Shown: positions 36,203-46,050 of the stretch, piece by piece
Position numbering within the stretch: position 1 is the first letter of the stretch
Layout: every line of letters begins with the position of its first letter
Assembly (NCBI GenBank): GCA_902563435.1
Contig: CACEXE010000001.1
Span: 113,030-177,029, forward strand
From: an uncultured Pelagibacteraceae bacterium
Lineage (GTDB): Bacteria; Pseudomonadota; Alphaproteobacteria; Pelagibacterales; Pelagibacteraceae
DNA: 64,000 nt
Direction of reading: 5' to 3'
Notes under the pieces: generated by a model
Told to the model about the DNA's origin: nothing
Databases searched by the model: none
Seen by the model: the letters and a program-made list of their open reading frames with translations, nothing else
Position numbers and translations under genes: made by a program

Positions 36203-37253
36203 TAACTTTTTAGAAGTAAATAACGTTGATTTCAAAGCTGGTGGAAAAACAAAAGTTAAAAATGTGTCTTTTTCAGTTCAAAACGAAGGAGACATTATTT
36301 GTCTTCTAGGACCTTCAGGAATAGGAAAAACTACGATTTTGAGAACAATCGCTGGATTAGAAAAGATTAATAATGGTTCTATAATTATCAATAATAAAAC
36401 TATATCTTCAAAAAAAATTCACATTGAGCCAGAGGACCGAAATATTTCACTTGCTTTTCAAGACAATAGTTTATTTCCACACTACAATGTTGAAAAAAAT
36501 ATATTAATTGGTACGGAAAAAAAAAATAAAAAAAAAATTAAAATAAATGCAAAAGAAATAGTAGAATTTTTGAATTTAAAAAAAATATTAAATAAATATC
36601 CACATGAGATAAGTGCCGGTGAAGCGCAAAGATCATCACTAGCAAGAGCTTTAGTTTCGAATCCAGACTTATTATTATTAGATGAGCCATTGTCCAATGT
36701 TGACCAAAGCTTTAAAGAAGAAATTCAAGTTGAATTAAAACAATTATTAAGTAAATCCAAAATAACAACTATAATTGTAACACACGATTCATACGAAGCG
36801 TTTTACTTGGGAAGTAAATGCGGAATAATATTAAATAAACAACTTAAACAATTTGATGATCCCTATAATGTTTATCATTTTCCTAATTCAGTAGAAGTTG
36901 TAAATTTTTTAAATAGAGGAATTTTAATTCCTGCAAAAGTTACAAGCGAAAATAGTTTAGAAAATAAAGATCTTGGAACAATTAAAGGTAATTTTGTTAA
37001 ACATTATCCAAATGGTTCAGAGGTAAAACTTTTACTACAACCAGAAGATTTAGAACATGATGATAAAAGTAATTTAAAATTAGAAGTCGTTGATCGTAAA
37101 TTTAGAGGAACAAATTTTATTTATACTTTAAAAACACCAAGTGAGTTACAAATTCCTGTATTTGTTCATTCACACCATATTCACCAGCATGAAATAGACG
37201 AAAAATTTGGTATTAAACGACCAATTCACATTGACCACATTGTTTGTTTTTAA
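36195..37253 (+). CDS. fbpC: Fe(3+) ABC transporter ATP-binding protein
   Basis: This 352-residue ABC ATPase has Walker A GPSGIGKTT near residue 39, the Q-loop FQDNSLF, the signature ISAGEAQRSSLARALVSNPD (LSGGQ changed to ISAGE), Walker B LLLLDEPLSNVD and the switch VTHDSYEA. A C-terminal TOBE-like regulatory domain follows. The coding sequence contains A10-T-A10 at 36517-36537 yet stays in frame. It completes fbpABC and is followed 27 bases later by the second DMGDH-like gene. Confidence 0.93.
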   Translation: MANNFLEVNNVDFKAGGKTKVKNVSFSVQNEGDIICLLGPSGIGKTTILRTIAGLEKINNGSIIINNKTISSKKIHIEPEDRNISLAFQDNSLFPHYNVEKNILIGTEKKNKKKIKINAKEIVEFLNLKKILNKYPHEISAGEAQRSSLARALVSNPDLLLLDEPLSNVDQSFKEEIQVELKQLLSKSKITTIIVTHDSYEAFYLGSKCGIILNKQLKQFDDPYNVYHFPNSVEVVNFLNRGILIPAKVTSENSLENKDLGTIKGNFVKHYPNGSEVKLLLQPEDLEHDDKSNLKLEVVDRKFRGTNFIYTLKTPSELQIPVFVHSHHIHQHEIDEKFGIKRPIHIDHIVCF

Positions 37254-37280
37254 GTATTATTATACTTTAAAAATATATTC

Positions 37281-39725
37281 ATGGATAAAGATTTACCAAG
37301 AAGCACTAAAGTTGTAGTTATTGGAGGTGGCGTAGCTGGAACATCGTGTGCATATCATCTAGCTAAATTTGGTTGGAAAGATGTAGTTCTATTAGAGAGA
37401 GACCAATTAACATCTGGAACTACATGGCATGCAGCTGGTTTAATGGGTCAATTAGGGGCTTCATCTACTATTACAAAGTTAAGAAAATATACTTTGGATC
37501 TTTATCAAGAATTAGAAAAGAAAACTGAATTATCTATAGGGTTAAAACAGAATGGTGCAATTACAGTAGCTACCACTAAAGAGAGAATGCAAGAGTTGTT
37601 GAGACAAGCAACTACCGCTCAACTATCTGATGTTGAAGTTCATGTTTTGGATAAAAAACAAACAAAGAATTTATATCCTGTTGTAAATAATGAGGACATT
37701 ATTGGAAGTGTTTTTATGCCAAAAGATGGTCAAGCTGACCCAGTAGGTGTAACTAATGTTTTAGCTAAAGCTGCTAGAATGGAAGGAGCACAAATTTTTG
37801 AAAAAACGCCTGTAACAAAAATTCTAGTTAAAAATAATTCTATAGTTGGAGTTGAGACCGATAAAGGAAAAATTGATTGTGAATATGTTGTTTTAGCAAC
37901 AGGTATGTGGTCTAGACAAATAGGTGAAAAAATGAATGTTAGTATTCCATTGTATCCCAATGAACATTTTTATGTGATCACAGAACCAATGAAAGATCTA
38001 CCAAAAAACTTACCAGTTTTAAGAGATTATAATAATTGTCTCTATCTTAAAGAAGACGCAGGTAAAATGTTAGTTGGAATTTTTGAACCAAATGCAAAAC
38101 CAGCTTTTAAAAATACTGGTGTTGTGCCAGATGATTTTTCCTTTGGTGAATTACCAGATGATTTTGATCATTTCGAACCTTATTTACAAAAATCATTTCA
38201 CAGGTTGCCTATGTTGGAAAATGCAGGAATTAGAAAATTTTTCTCTGGCCCAGAATCATTTACTCCTGATACTCAATATCTTTTAGGCGAAACGCCTGAG
38301 ATTAAAAAACTTTTTACATGTTGTGGTTTTAATAGTATTGGAATTGCAAGTTCAGGAGGCGCTGGAAGAGTTACTGCAGAATGGATGATTAATGGACACA
38401 TTAATGAGGATTTATTTTCATTAGATATTAAAAGATTTCAAAAATTTCATTCATCAAAAAAATTTATAATGGAAAGAGTGACAGAAACACTTGGTGATTT
38501 ATATGGAATGCATTGGCCATTTAAACAACATAAAACATCAAGAAACCAAATTGTATTACCCTACCAAGAGGAGCTAAAAAAATTAGGAGCTTGTTTTGGA
38601 ACCTCGGGTGGTTTTGAAAGACCTATGTGGTATGCGTTGAAAGGTGAAAAGGCTGATTACAATTATAGTTTTGGTTATCAAAATTGGTATCCATCAGCTG
38701 AATTTGAGACCAAAAATGCCAGAGAAAACGTTGGATTATTTGAGCTATCTCCTTTTTCAAAATTTGACCTAGAAGGGCAAAATGTTCATGAAGAATTACA
38801 AAAAATTTGTACAGCAAACATAAAAGATATTGAGGGTAGAGCAACTTATACCCAGATGTTAAATGAAGATGGAGGAATAGAGACTGATGTTACTGTTACT
38901 TGTCTTGAAAAAAACCATTTTAGAGTGATAGGTCCAGCAGCAACAAGAGAACATGATAAATTTCACATAAAAAAACATATTTCAGAAGAGGTCAATTTTA
39001 ATGATGTAACAGAAGATTTAACATGCCTAGGATTATACGGACCCAACTCAAGAAAATTACTATCTAATATCAGTAATGACGATTTTACAAATGAAGGTAT
39101 AAAGTTTAGTCATGGAAAATTTGTTACTATTGACGGAGTTAAAGTATGGGCTCAAAGATTATCTTATGTAGGTGAAATAGGATTCGAATTATATACAAAC
39201 ATAGATGAAAGCAAAAAATTATTTTTAGCTATTATTAAAGAGGGTAAAAATCATGGCTTATCACTGTGTGGTGCCCATGCTATGGATATTATGAGAATGG
39301 AAAGTGGTTTCTTACATTGGGGACATGATATATCACCTGAAGAAAATCAATATCAAGCAGGACTTAATTTTGCAATTAGTTATAAAAAAAATATAAATTT
39401 TGTTGGAAAAGAAGCATTATTAAAAATTAAAGATAAAAATCCTACAAAATCATTAGCTATGATGATATTGAAAGATAACGTACCTGGAGAACCTTTGTTA
39501 CTTCATGAAGAGCCAATTTACTTGGATGATAAAATAATTGGTAGAACAACTTCAGGAAACTATTCATTTAATTTTAAAAAAAATATCTCATTTGGTTATG
39601 TCAACTCTGGAAATACTTTCGAAAATTTGGTCAATAAAAATTTATCTATTGAAGTTGAAAAGAAAAAATACCCTGTAACAATAATTAAAAAACCCTTAAA
39701 TCAAAAAAATATAAAAGATATTTAA
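37281..39725 (+). CDS. Dimethylglycine/sarcosine dehydrogenase-like FAD-GcvT fusion protein (copy 2)
   Basis: This 814-residue paralogue of the protein at 23955-26390 has the same domain order: FAD motif VVVIGGGVAGTSCAYHLAKF, TTWHAAGLMGQLGAS, a FAO_M domain, then GcvT with GEIGFELYTNI and HAMDIMRMESGFLHWG. It presumably also demethylates an N-methyl compound onto THF and feeds ETF. Divergence from copy 1 suggests a different substrate. It overlaps the TauD-like oxygenase by one base. Confidence 0.9.
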   Translation: MDKDLPRSTKVVVIGGGVAGTSCAYHLAKFGWKDVVLLERDQLTSGTTWHAAGLMGQLGASSTITKLRKYTLDLYQELEKKTELSIGLKQNGAITVATTKERMQELLRQATTAQLSDVEVHVLDKKQTKNLYPVVNNEDIIGSVFMPKDGQADPVGVTNVLAKAARMEGAQIFEKTPVTKILVKNNSIVGVETDKGKIDCEYVVLATGMWSRQIGEKMNVSIPLYPNEHFYVITEPMKDLPKNLPVLRDYNNCLYLKEDAGKMLVGIFEPNAKPAFKNTGVVPDDFSFGELPDDFDHFEPYLQKSFHRLPMLENAGIRKFFSGPESFTPDTQYLLGETPEIKKLFTCCGFNSIGIASSGGAGRVTAEWMINGHINEDLFSLDIKRFQKFHSSKKFIMERVTETLGDLYGMHWPFKQHKTSRNQIVLPYQEELKKLGACFGTSGGFERPMWYALKGEKADYNYSFGYQNWYPSAEFETKNARENVGLFELSPFSKFDLEGQNVHEELQKICTANIKDIEGRATYTQMLNEDGGIETDVTVTCLEKNHFRVIGPAATREHDKFHIKKHISEEVNFNDVTEDLTCLGLYGPNSRKLLSNISNDDFTNEGIKFSHGKFVTIDGVKVWAQRLSYVGEIGFELYTNIDESKKLFLAIIKEGKNHGLSLCGAHAMDIMRMESGFLHWGHDISPEENQYQAGLNFAISYKKNINFVGKEALLKIKDKNPTKSLAMMILKDNVPGEPLLLHEEPIYLDDKIIGRTTSGNYSFNFKKNISFGYVNSGNTFENLVNKNLSIEVEKKKYPVTIIKKPLNQKNIKDI

Positions 39726-40516
39726 TGTTAAAAATAATTTCAAAAAAAAATAGGGCTGCAGAAATTATCTGTAATCTTAACAAAATTGATAATAAGCAAT
39801 TAAAAGAAATTAAATCTACACTTGATAAGTATGGAATGATTTATTTTCCAAAACAAAAACTTAGTTCCAAAAATTATCTTAATTTTGCAAAAAAATTTGG
39901 TAAACCAGCTAATTATCCAAGATTGAAAGGTTTAAATAAAAAATATCCTCAAATAACTGTTGTACAACGTAAATCTACTGACAAAGGACCTAGTTTTGGT
40001 GAACAATTTCACACAGACTCCTCTTATACAAAAAAACCTCCTCGATACACGATGTTACTTTCTAAACTAGTGCCTAAAAAAGGTGTTGCTAATACTGACT
40101 TTTCTTCGCAGTACTTAGCTTATGAAAAATTATCAAAAACTTATAAGAATAAACTTAAAAAATTAAAAGGCATCTATTCTTCACATGGACCAATATCAAT
40201 TACAACAGTGGAGAGAGAAAAAGAAAAAGGAAAAATATCTAAAGAACTGATTTCCAGGCATAAAATAATAAGAACTATTAAAAATAAAAAAACTATATAC
40301 TGTAGCCCAGGACACTTTTTAAAATTTAATACATATATGACTAAACAAAAAAAAGACTTAAAGAAGTTCTTATTTAATCATCAGACAAAAAAAACCTTTC
40401 AATATTCATTAGAATGGGAAAAAGATCAGCTTGCTATTTGGGATAATAGAGCCATGCTCCATCAGGCTACACCGTTTAAAGGTAATAGAATACTTCATAG
40501 AATAACAATACTTTAA
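39725..40516 (+). CDS. TauD/TfdA-family 2-oxoglutarate-dependent dioxygenase
   Basis: This 263-residue Fe(II)/2-oxoglutarate oxygenase has the iron-binding HxD in GEQFHTDSSYTKKPPRYTML, the distal His in DNRAMLHQATPF and the 2-oxoglutarate Arg in GNRILHRITIL. The family hydroxylates or cleaves taurine, 2,4-D, trimethyllysine and gamma-butyrobetaine. Coupling to a DMGDH-like gene suggests an N-methylated or sulfonated osmolyte. The N-terminal 30 residues are unusually Lys-rich. Confidence 0.88.
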   Translation: MLKIISKKNRAAEIICNLNKIDNKQLKEIKSTLDKYGMIYFPKQKLSSKNYLNFAKKFGKPANYPRLKGLNKKYPQITVVQRKSTDKGPSFGEQFHTDSSYTKKPPRYTMLLSKLVPKKGVANTDFSSQYLAYEKLSKTYKNKLKKLKGIYSSHGPISITTVEREKEKGKISKELISRHKIIRTIKNKKTIYCSPGHFLKFNTYMTKQKKDLKKFLFNHQTKKTFQYSLEWEKDQLAIWDNRAMLHQATPFKGNRILHRITIL

Positions 40517-40520
40517 TAAA

Positions 40521-41447
40521 ATGTACTCAATATTTCTTGGGTTAACGCCTTTTATCTTTATCACACTATTTGGTTTTGTTTTTGGAAAACTTAAAATTTT
40601 TGACTTAGGTCATGCAAAAGTTTTAAATTTGTTTTTATTCTATGTAGCGGTCCCTGCCTTAATAATTAAATTTGTTGCTCAAAGTGAAATCGGCCAAGTC
40701 GATATAAAACAGATAGTTTCATATTTTTTAATGCAAGGCAGTCTTGGGTTTTTAACATTTTTATTAACGTCAAAGTTTTTTAAAAGACCTGTTCCAGAAT
40801 CTATTATATGGGCATTAATGGTAGCACTATCAAATCATGTAACATTATTATTACCTATTACAAAAATCTATTTTGGAACTGAAGTAATTACTCAAGTAAC
40901 AAGTATAATATTAATGGATGGGGTTATTTTATTATCTGTAATTGCTTTTTTTTTAGAACTTACCACTAAAAAAAATATTCGATTAACTGCATTTATAAAG
41001 AACATAGTTCTTAATCCAATGATATTTTCAATCTTAATTGGTCTTTTACTATTTGTGTTTAAGATAAATATCGATGATACGCCAATAGACTACGTTCTTT
41101 CTGTTTTGGCAGCTTGTGTTTCCCCTATAGGACTTTTCGCAATTGGTATCACATTATCTTTTTACACACATAAAGTTATTAATAAACTAACTGCTTCTGT
41201 ATCTATATTGAAATTAGTAGTTTCCCCAATCATCCTCTTGATAATCGGCTTTATCATATTTGATGCAGGACAACCTGAAAAAATTCCTGGTGCTTTTTTT
41301 GTTAGTGTTGCACCATGTGGTCATACAGCTGTAGTATTATGTTCTGCTTATAATGTAAGTCCTGAAAATATAATAAAAGCTTTATTTATCTCAACTTTTG
41401 CATCATTTGCTACCATATTTTTTGCTATTCAATATTTAACAACTTAA
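40521..41447 (+). CDS. AEC-family (auxin efflux carrier type) permease
   Basis: This 308-residue permease has about ten spans in two inverted halves. The start, FLGLTPFIFITLFGFVFGKL then NLFLFYVAVPALIIKFVAQS, and the second-half ACVSPIGLFAIGITL are the AEC pattern (NxxxxxxxxPxxxF and PxxxxxxG). Bacterial members export or import dicarboxylates such as malate. Convergent with, and two bases from, the tartrate/malate-type dehydrogenase, which offers a possible substrate link. Follows the dioxygenase by four bases. Confidence 0.85.
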   Translation: MYSIFLGLTPFIFITLFGFVFGKLKIFDLGHAKVLNLFLFYVAVPALIIKFVAQSEIGQVDIKQIVSYFLMQGSLGFLTFLLTSKFFKRPVPESIIWALMVALSNHVTLLLPITKIYFGTEVITQVTSIILMDGVILLSVIAFFLELTTKKNIRLTAFIKNIVLNPMIFSILIGLLLFVFKINIDDTPIDYVLSVLAACVSPIGLFAIGITLSFYTHKVINKLTASVSILKLVVSPIILLIIGFIIFDAGQPEKIPGAFFVSVAPCGHTAVVLCSAYNVSPENIIKALFISTFASFATIFFAIQYLTT

Positions 41448-41448
41448 G

Positions 41449-42516
41449 TTAATTTATATTATCTAAGATTTTATTAGCACATTCTTTTGTATTGCTATCA
41501 CCATCTAGATCTTTAGTTCTATTTTGTTTTTCTAGCAAAGTTTTTTCAATTGAACTTACTATTCGTGTTGCAGCTTCTTTTTCGCCTAAATAATCTAACA
41601 TCATAGCGCCAGACCAAATTTGACCTATTGGATTTGCAATACCTTTTCCAGCAATATCAGGTGCTGATCCATGAACAGGCTCGAATAAAGAAGGATGTTT
41701 ATTTGTTGGGTTAATATTTCCTGATGGAGCTATACCAATTGTTCCCGTACATGCTGGACCCAGATCGGATAGAATATCTCCAAATAAATTTGATGCTACG
41801 ACAACATCAAACCACTCTGGTGTTAAAACAAATCTTGCAGCTAAAATATCGATATGAAATTGATCTGTTTTTATCTCAGGAAAATCTTTTTTATTTTCAT
41901 AAAATCTTTGGTCCCAGTATGGCATGGTTATAGAAATACCATTTGATTTTGTGGCATTAGTTAATTTTTTTCTATCTCTTGTTTTTGCTAATTCAAATGC
42001 AAATTTTTGAACTCTATCTATTCCATGTTTAGACATTATAGTTTCTTGTATAACAATTTCTCTTTCAGTATTTTGATACATTTTTCCACCTACCGAAGAA
42101 TATTCGCCCTCAGTGTTTTCACGCACTATCATCATATCTATGTCACCAGGTTTTTTATTTGCTAATGGTGCATTTACTCCTTCAAATAATTTTACTGGCC
42201 TTAAATTAATAAATTGATCAAATTCTCTTCTAAACTGTAGTAGGGAACCCCATAAAGTAATATGATCTGGATATTTATCTGGCATACCTACTGCACCAAA
42301 AAATAACGCATCATGATTACCAATTTGTTGTTTCCAATCATCAGGTAGCATTTTTCCATGCTTTTCATAATAATCGCATGATGAAAAATCAAATTCATCT
42401 ATCTTTAATTTAAATTGATGTTGATTTGCTACTTCTTTAAGTATTTTTAGAGCTTCTGGAACAACCTCTTTTCCAATACCATCTCCAGCAATTGAGGCGA
42501 TTTTGTATTCCTTCAT
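41449..42516 (-). CDS. Tartrate dehydrogenase/D-malate dehydrogenase-type decarboxylating enzyme
   Basis: This 355-residue enzyme is in the isopropylmalate/isocitrate dehydrogenase family. It begins YKIASIAGDGIGKEVVPEAL and has FGAVGMPDKYPDH, LLQFRREFDQFINLRPVKLF, MIVRENTEGEYSSVGGKMYQ and LFGDILSDLGPACTGTIGIAPS. The loop after FGAVG and the ENTEGEYS segment resemble TtuC/DmlA (tartrate or D-malate) rather than LeuB. It sits downstream of guaC across a duplicated junction, with which it is probably transcribed. Confidence 0.85.
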   Translation of the reverse strand: MKEYKIASIAGDGIGKEVVPEALKILKEVANQHQFKLKIDEFDFSSCDYYEKHGKMLPDDWKQQIGNHDALFFGAVGMPDKYPDHITLWGSLLQFRREFDQFINLRPVKLFEGVNAPLANKKPGDIDMMIVRENTEGEYSSVGGKMYQNTEREIVIQETIMSKHGIDRVQKFAFELAKTRDRKKLTNATKSNGISITMPYWDQRFYENKKDFPEIKTDQFHIDILAARFVLTPEWFDVVVASNLFGDILSDLGPACTGTIGIAPSGNINPTNKHPSLFEPVHGSAPDIAGKGIANPIGQIWSGAMMLDYLGEKEAATRIVSSIEKTLLEKQNRTKDLDGDSNTKECANKILDNIN

Positions 42517-42549
42517 ACTTACTTAGTGTTCCTTCATACTTACTTAGTG
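42508..42549. repeat. 21-bp perfect tandem duplication at a gene junction
   Basis: The 21-bp unit TTCCTTCATACTTACTTAGTG occurs at 42508-42528 and again at 42529-42549. Read on the minus strand the unit covers the last guaC codons, its stop and the first codons of the next gene. The duplication leaves between the genes a decoy ATG AAG GAA CAC TAA. Both genes keep correct ends. Confidence 0.92.
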
Positions 42550-43574
42550 AAAGTATCGTTAAATTGTTTTGCAACTCTTACAAAAGTAGTACATTTACTT
42601 AATTGTTTTAATGAAGGAGCACCTACATAAGTGCAACTGCTTCTAACACCACCTAGAATATCTTGAATTGTATCTTTTATTTTTCCTCTATATTTAACTC
42701 TTACAGTTCTTCCTTCACTGCTTCTATAATTTGATAATCCTCCATAATGCTTTTTATTTGCTGTTTCAGAACTTGAGCCGTAGAATTCAATATATTTTGA
42801 GCCGTTTGATTTAACTATTTTCCCTTTGCCTTCATCGTGACCTGCAAACATTCCACCTAACATTACAAAATCTGCACCACCCCCAAAACCTTTTGAAACA
42901 TCTCCAGGACATGTACATCCACCATCTGCAATTATATGAGCTCCTAAACCATGGGCTGCATCAGCACATTCAATTACAGCACTTAATTGAGGGTAGCCAA
43001 CTCCTGTTTGAATTCTTGTTGTACAAACACTTCCTGGACCAATCCCAACTTTTACAATATCTGCACCAGATAAAATAAGTTCTTGCGTCATGTCTGCAGT
43101 AACCACATTTCCAGCAATAATAGTTTTAGTGGGATATTTTTCTCTTACAGATTTTAAAAATTTACTAAAGTATTCAGAATAACCATTAGCAACATCAATA
43201 CAAATGAACTTTATAAATCCAAATTCTCTTAAAACTTTGTTTAAATTTTCAAAATCTTCTTTTTTAGTACCAATGCTAATAGCTATATTTTTATAAATAG
43301 ATTTAATTTTTTTAAATTGCTTTATTTTTTTTACATCATGTTGTTTAGTTAAACATGTAATCATGCCATATTCAGATAATTTCTCAGCTACTCCAAGCTC
43401 TCCGACCCCATCCATATTTGCAGCCATTATTGGAATACCCGACCACTCATTTTTACTATATTTAAATCTGTATGTTCTTAAAAGATTTACATCTTTACGA
43501 CTTTGTAGCGTACTTCTTTTAGGTCTAAAAAGGACGTCTGAATAATCTAGTTTTAATTCTTCTTCAATTCTCAC
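42540..43574 (-). CDS. guaC: GMP reductase
   Basis: This 344-residue enzyme of the IMPDH/GMPR family reduces GMP to IMP with NADPH. I take the GTG at 43574-43572 as start because it gives (M)[20 protein letters not shown], matching from memory the E. coli GuaC start MRIEEDLKLGFKDVL; an upstream ATG at 43598 would add eight unrelated residues. The catalytic loop [20 protein letters not shown] includes the active Cys. No CBS domains are present, which argues against IMPDH. Its stop is in the 21-bp duplication. Confidence 0.88.
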   Translation of the reverse strand: MRIEEELKLDYSDVLFRPKRSTLQSRKDVNLLRTYRFKYSKNEWSGIPIMAANMDGVGELGVAEKLSEYGMITCLTKQHDVKKIKQFKKIKSIYKNIAISIGTKKEDFENLNKVLREFGFIKFICIDVANGYSEYFSKFLKSVREKYPTKTIIAGNVVTADMTQELILSGADIVKVGIGPGSVCTTRIQTGVGYPQLSAVIECADAAHGLGAHIIADGGCTCPGDVSKGFGGGADFVMLGGMFAGHDEGKGKIVKSNGSKYIEFYGSSSETANKKHYGGLSNYRSSEGRTVRVKYRGKIKDTIQDILGGVRSSCTYVGAPSLKQLSKCTTFVRVAKQFNDTFTK

Positions 43575-43628
43575 AAATCCGAATTTATACAGGTGCAATA
43601 AGTAAATTCAAATTAAATATTATTAATA

Positions 43629-43656
43629 TTGATACTAAGCTTTCATTAGTTATACT
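43629..43656 (+). promoter_or_regulatory. Likely promoter of the alpha/beta hydrolase gene
   Basis: A -35 element TTGATA (43629-43634), a 16-base spacer and a -10 TATACT (43651-43656) would start transcription near 43663, leaving a short leader before the ATG at 43680. Both hexamers are one base from consensus. The guaC promoter must lie in the same 105-bp divergent gap. Confidence 0.6.
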
Positions 43657-43679
43657 TTGAAAAATTCATATTATTAAGC

Positions 43680-44558
43680 ATGTTTAATGGTTTTAAGTCA
43701 AAGTACGTCAAGGTAAAAAAGGGCAAGGTTTTTTGTAGAGTTGGTGGTGAAGGTCCACCATTACTTTTACTACACGGATATCCACAAACACATTTAATGT
43801 GGCATAAAACAGCCCCTGAGTTATCTAAAAGATTTACAGTGGTTACTGCAGATTTAAGAGGATATGGAAATAGTCTTGCTCCAGCATCAGATAGCAAACA
43901 TTACAACTACTCAAAAAGAGAAATGGCAAGTGATATGAAACAGATGATGATAAAATTAGGGTTTAACAAATTTTTTGTTGCGGGACATGATAGAGGTGGA
44001 AGAGTTGCTCATAGGTTAGCAAGAGACCATAGAAAAAATATAATAGCTCTTAGTGTTTTAGATATTTGTCCAACATTAGATATGTACGAACTAACGACGA
44101 GAGATTTCGCAAAAGCTTACTTTCATTGGTTTTTTTTAATTCAACCAAAATGGTTACCTGAGAAAATGATAATGAGCGATCCACGTAAATGGATGAAAAG
44201 TTGTTTAGATAAATGGTCAGGTAATCACAAATTCGGAAAAGTTGAAGAAAATTATTTAAAATGTTTCAAGCAACCAAAAAGAATTCATGGGTCTTGTGAA
44301 GATTATAGGGCGTCTGCGACTATTGATTTGGATCATGACAAAAAAGATAGAAAGAAAAAACTAAATATTCCAGTTCAAGTGTTATGGGGAAGCAAGGGAG
44401 TAATTGGAAAGCAGTTCAAACCAATAAAAATTTGGCAAAGATATACTAAAAGAAAAGTTATAGGTTATCCTATAAATTCAGGTCACTTCATTCCAGAGCA
44501 AAATCCAAAGGCAACTATTAAACATTTAACCGATTTTTTTTTGAAGAAAATTAAGTAA
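43680..44558 (+). CDS. Alpha/beta hydrolase, haloacetate-dehalogenase-like
   Basis: This 292-residue hydrolase has PLLLLHGYPQTHLMWHKTAP, VTADLRGYGNS and the nucleophile elbow VAGHDRGGRVAHRLARDH, where GHDRGG puts Asp as nucleophile. That pattern, plus WHKTAP and a late GHFIPEQNP (His), is that of fluoroacetate dehalogenases and epoxide hydrolases. A natural substrate in seawater is unknown. It stands alone on the plus strand. Confidence 0.85.
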   Translation: MFNGFKSKYVKVKKGKVFCRVGGEGPPLLLLHGYPQTHLMWHKTAPELSKRFTVVTADLRGYGNSLAPASDSKHYNYSKREMASDMKQMMIKLGFNKFFVAGHDRGGRVAHRLARDHRKNIIALSVLDICPTLDMYELTTRDFAKAYFHWFFLIQPKWLPEKMIMSDPRKWMKSCLDKWSGNHKFGKVEENYLKCFKQPKRIHGSCEDYRASATIDLDHDKKDRKKKLNIPVQVLWGSKGVIGKQFKPIKIWQRYTKRKVIGYPINSGHFIPEQNPKATIKHLTDFFLKKIK

Positions 44559-44633
44559 TTAGCCTTACTTGATGTGATCAATAATCGCGCATATCATTCT
44601 TGATAATATAGAATTCACCTTTAAATATAGCTA

Positions 44634-46046
44634 ATGTCTTCTTTACTAAAAAATTCAGAATTAACTTCAGAAAAAGCAGATAGCATTGTTTCTGAAACTC
44701 TAAACAATTGTGATGATGGTGAGCTTTATATAGAGGATACAAAATCTGAGACAATTGTATTAGATGATAACAAAATTAAAAGTTCAAATTATACGTCTGA
44801 CTTAGGTTATGGCTTCAGAGCTGTAACAGGTGATACAGTCGCTTATTCTCATTCAAACGAAATTTCAGAAAAATCATTAAAAAATTCAAGCGAAAATCTT
44901 AAGTCAACTTTAAAAAATAATAGCGGAACATATAATTCAGAAATTAAAAAAACTAATCAGAAGCTTTATAAAGACGTTGATCCAATTGAGAGCAAGTCAA
45001 TGAAATCAAAAATTGAATTGCTGAACAATATGAATGAATATGCCAGATCAAAAGATAGTTCAGTTAAACAAGTAACAGCTAGTCTTCTAGCAGAAAAGAA
45101 AAATGTTGAGATCATTAGATCTGGAGGAGAATTATTATCAGATAATAGACCTTTAGTTAGAATAAATATGTCAGTAATGGTTGAAAAGAATGGTAGAAAA
45201 GAAACTGGTGTTTTTGGTATTGGTGGAAGACAGGATTATGATGAATATCTTAAAAATGATAATTGGAAAAAAGTTTGTGATGAAGCTTTTAGAATTGCAA
45301 GTACAAATATAGAAAGCAAACCTTCTCTTGCGGGAGAAATGAAAGTTGTTCTAGGACCTGGTTGGCCTGCAATTTTAATTCATGAAGCTGTAGGTCATGG
45401 ACTAGAAGGTGATTTTAATAGAAAAAAAACTTCAGCTTTTCATGATTTAGTTGGCAAAAAAGTTGCGAGCGATGGAGTTACAATAATCGACGACGGAACA
45501 TTAGATAATAGAAGAGGTAGTTTAAATATTGATGATGAAGGAACGCCAACAGAAAGAACAGTTTTAATTGAAAATGGTATCTTAAAAAATTTCATGCAAG
45601 ATAGACTAAATGCAAGACTTATGAATACAAAATCAACAGGAAATGGAAGAAGAGAGAGCTATAAACATGTCGTGATGCCTAGAATGAGAAATACGATAAT
45701 GTTAGGTGGATCAAACACCCAAGAAGAAATGATTAAGTCAGTAGATAAAGGTATTTTTGCTGTAAGTTTTGGTGGTGGTCAAGTTGACATTACCTCTGGA
45801 AAATTTGTTTTTAACTGTACAGAAGCTTATGAGATTATAAATGGAAAAATTGGATCTCCAATTAAAGGAGCTACTTTAATTGGTGATGGACCATCTTCTT
45901 TAAAAGAAATTTTAATGGTTGGAAATGATATGATGTTAGATCCTGGCATTGGAACATGCGGTAAAGCTGGACAGGGTGTGCCAGTGGGTGTTGGACAACC
46001 ATCTTTACTTATTAATAATATGACTGTTGGCGGAACTCAACTATAA
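44634..46046 (+). CDS. tldD: TldD metalloprotease subunit
   Basis: This 470-residue TldD has the zinc motif HEAVGHGLEGD (HExxxH) near residue 250. RINMSVMVEKNGRKETGVFG, GILKNFMQDRLNARLM, GNGRRESYKHVVMPRMRNT and the C-terminal GKAGQGVPVGVGQPSLLINN complete the family pattern. TldD/TldE (PmbA) is a heterodimeric protease that trims unfolded or leader peptides. pmbA follows directly. Confidence 0.95.
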   Translation: MSSLLKNSELTSEKADSIVSETLNNCDDGELYIEDTKSETIVLDDNKIKSSNYTSDLGYGFRAVTGDTVAYSHSNEISEKSLKNSSENLKSTLKNNSGTYNSEIKKTNQKLYKDVDPIESKSMKSKIELLNNMNEYARSKDSSVKQVTASLLAEKKNVEIIRSGGELLSDNRPLVRINMSVMVEKNGRKETGVFGIGGRQDYDEYLKNDNWKKVCDEAFRIASTNIESKPSLAGEMKVVLGPGWPAILIHEAVGHGLEGDFNRKKTSAFHDLVGKKVASDGVTIIDDGTLDNRRGSLNIDDEGTPTERTVLIENGILKNFMQDRLNARLMNTKSTGNGRRESYKHVVMPRMRNTIMLGGSNTQEEMIKSVDKGIFAVSFGGGQVDITSGKFVFNCTEAYEIINGKIGSPIKGATLIGDGPSSLKEILMVGNDMMLDPGIGTCGKAGQGVPVGVGQPSLLINNMTVGGTQL

Positions 46047-46050
46047 TAAA

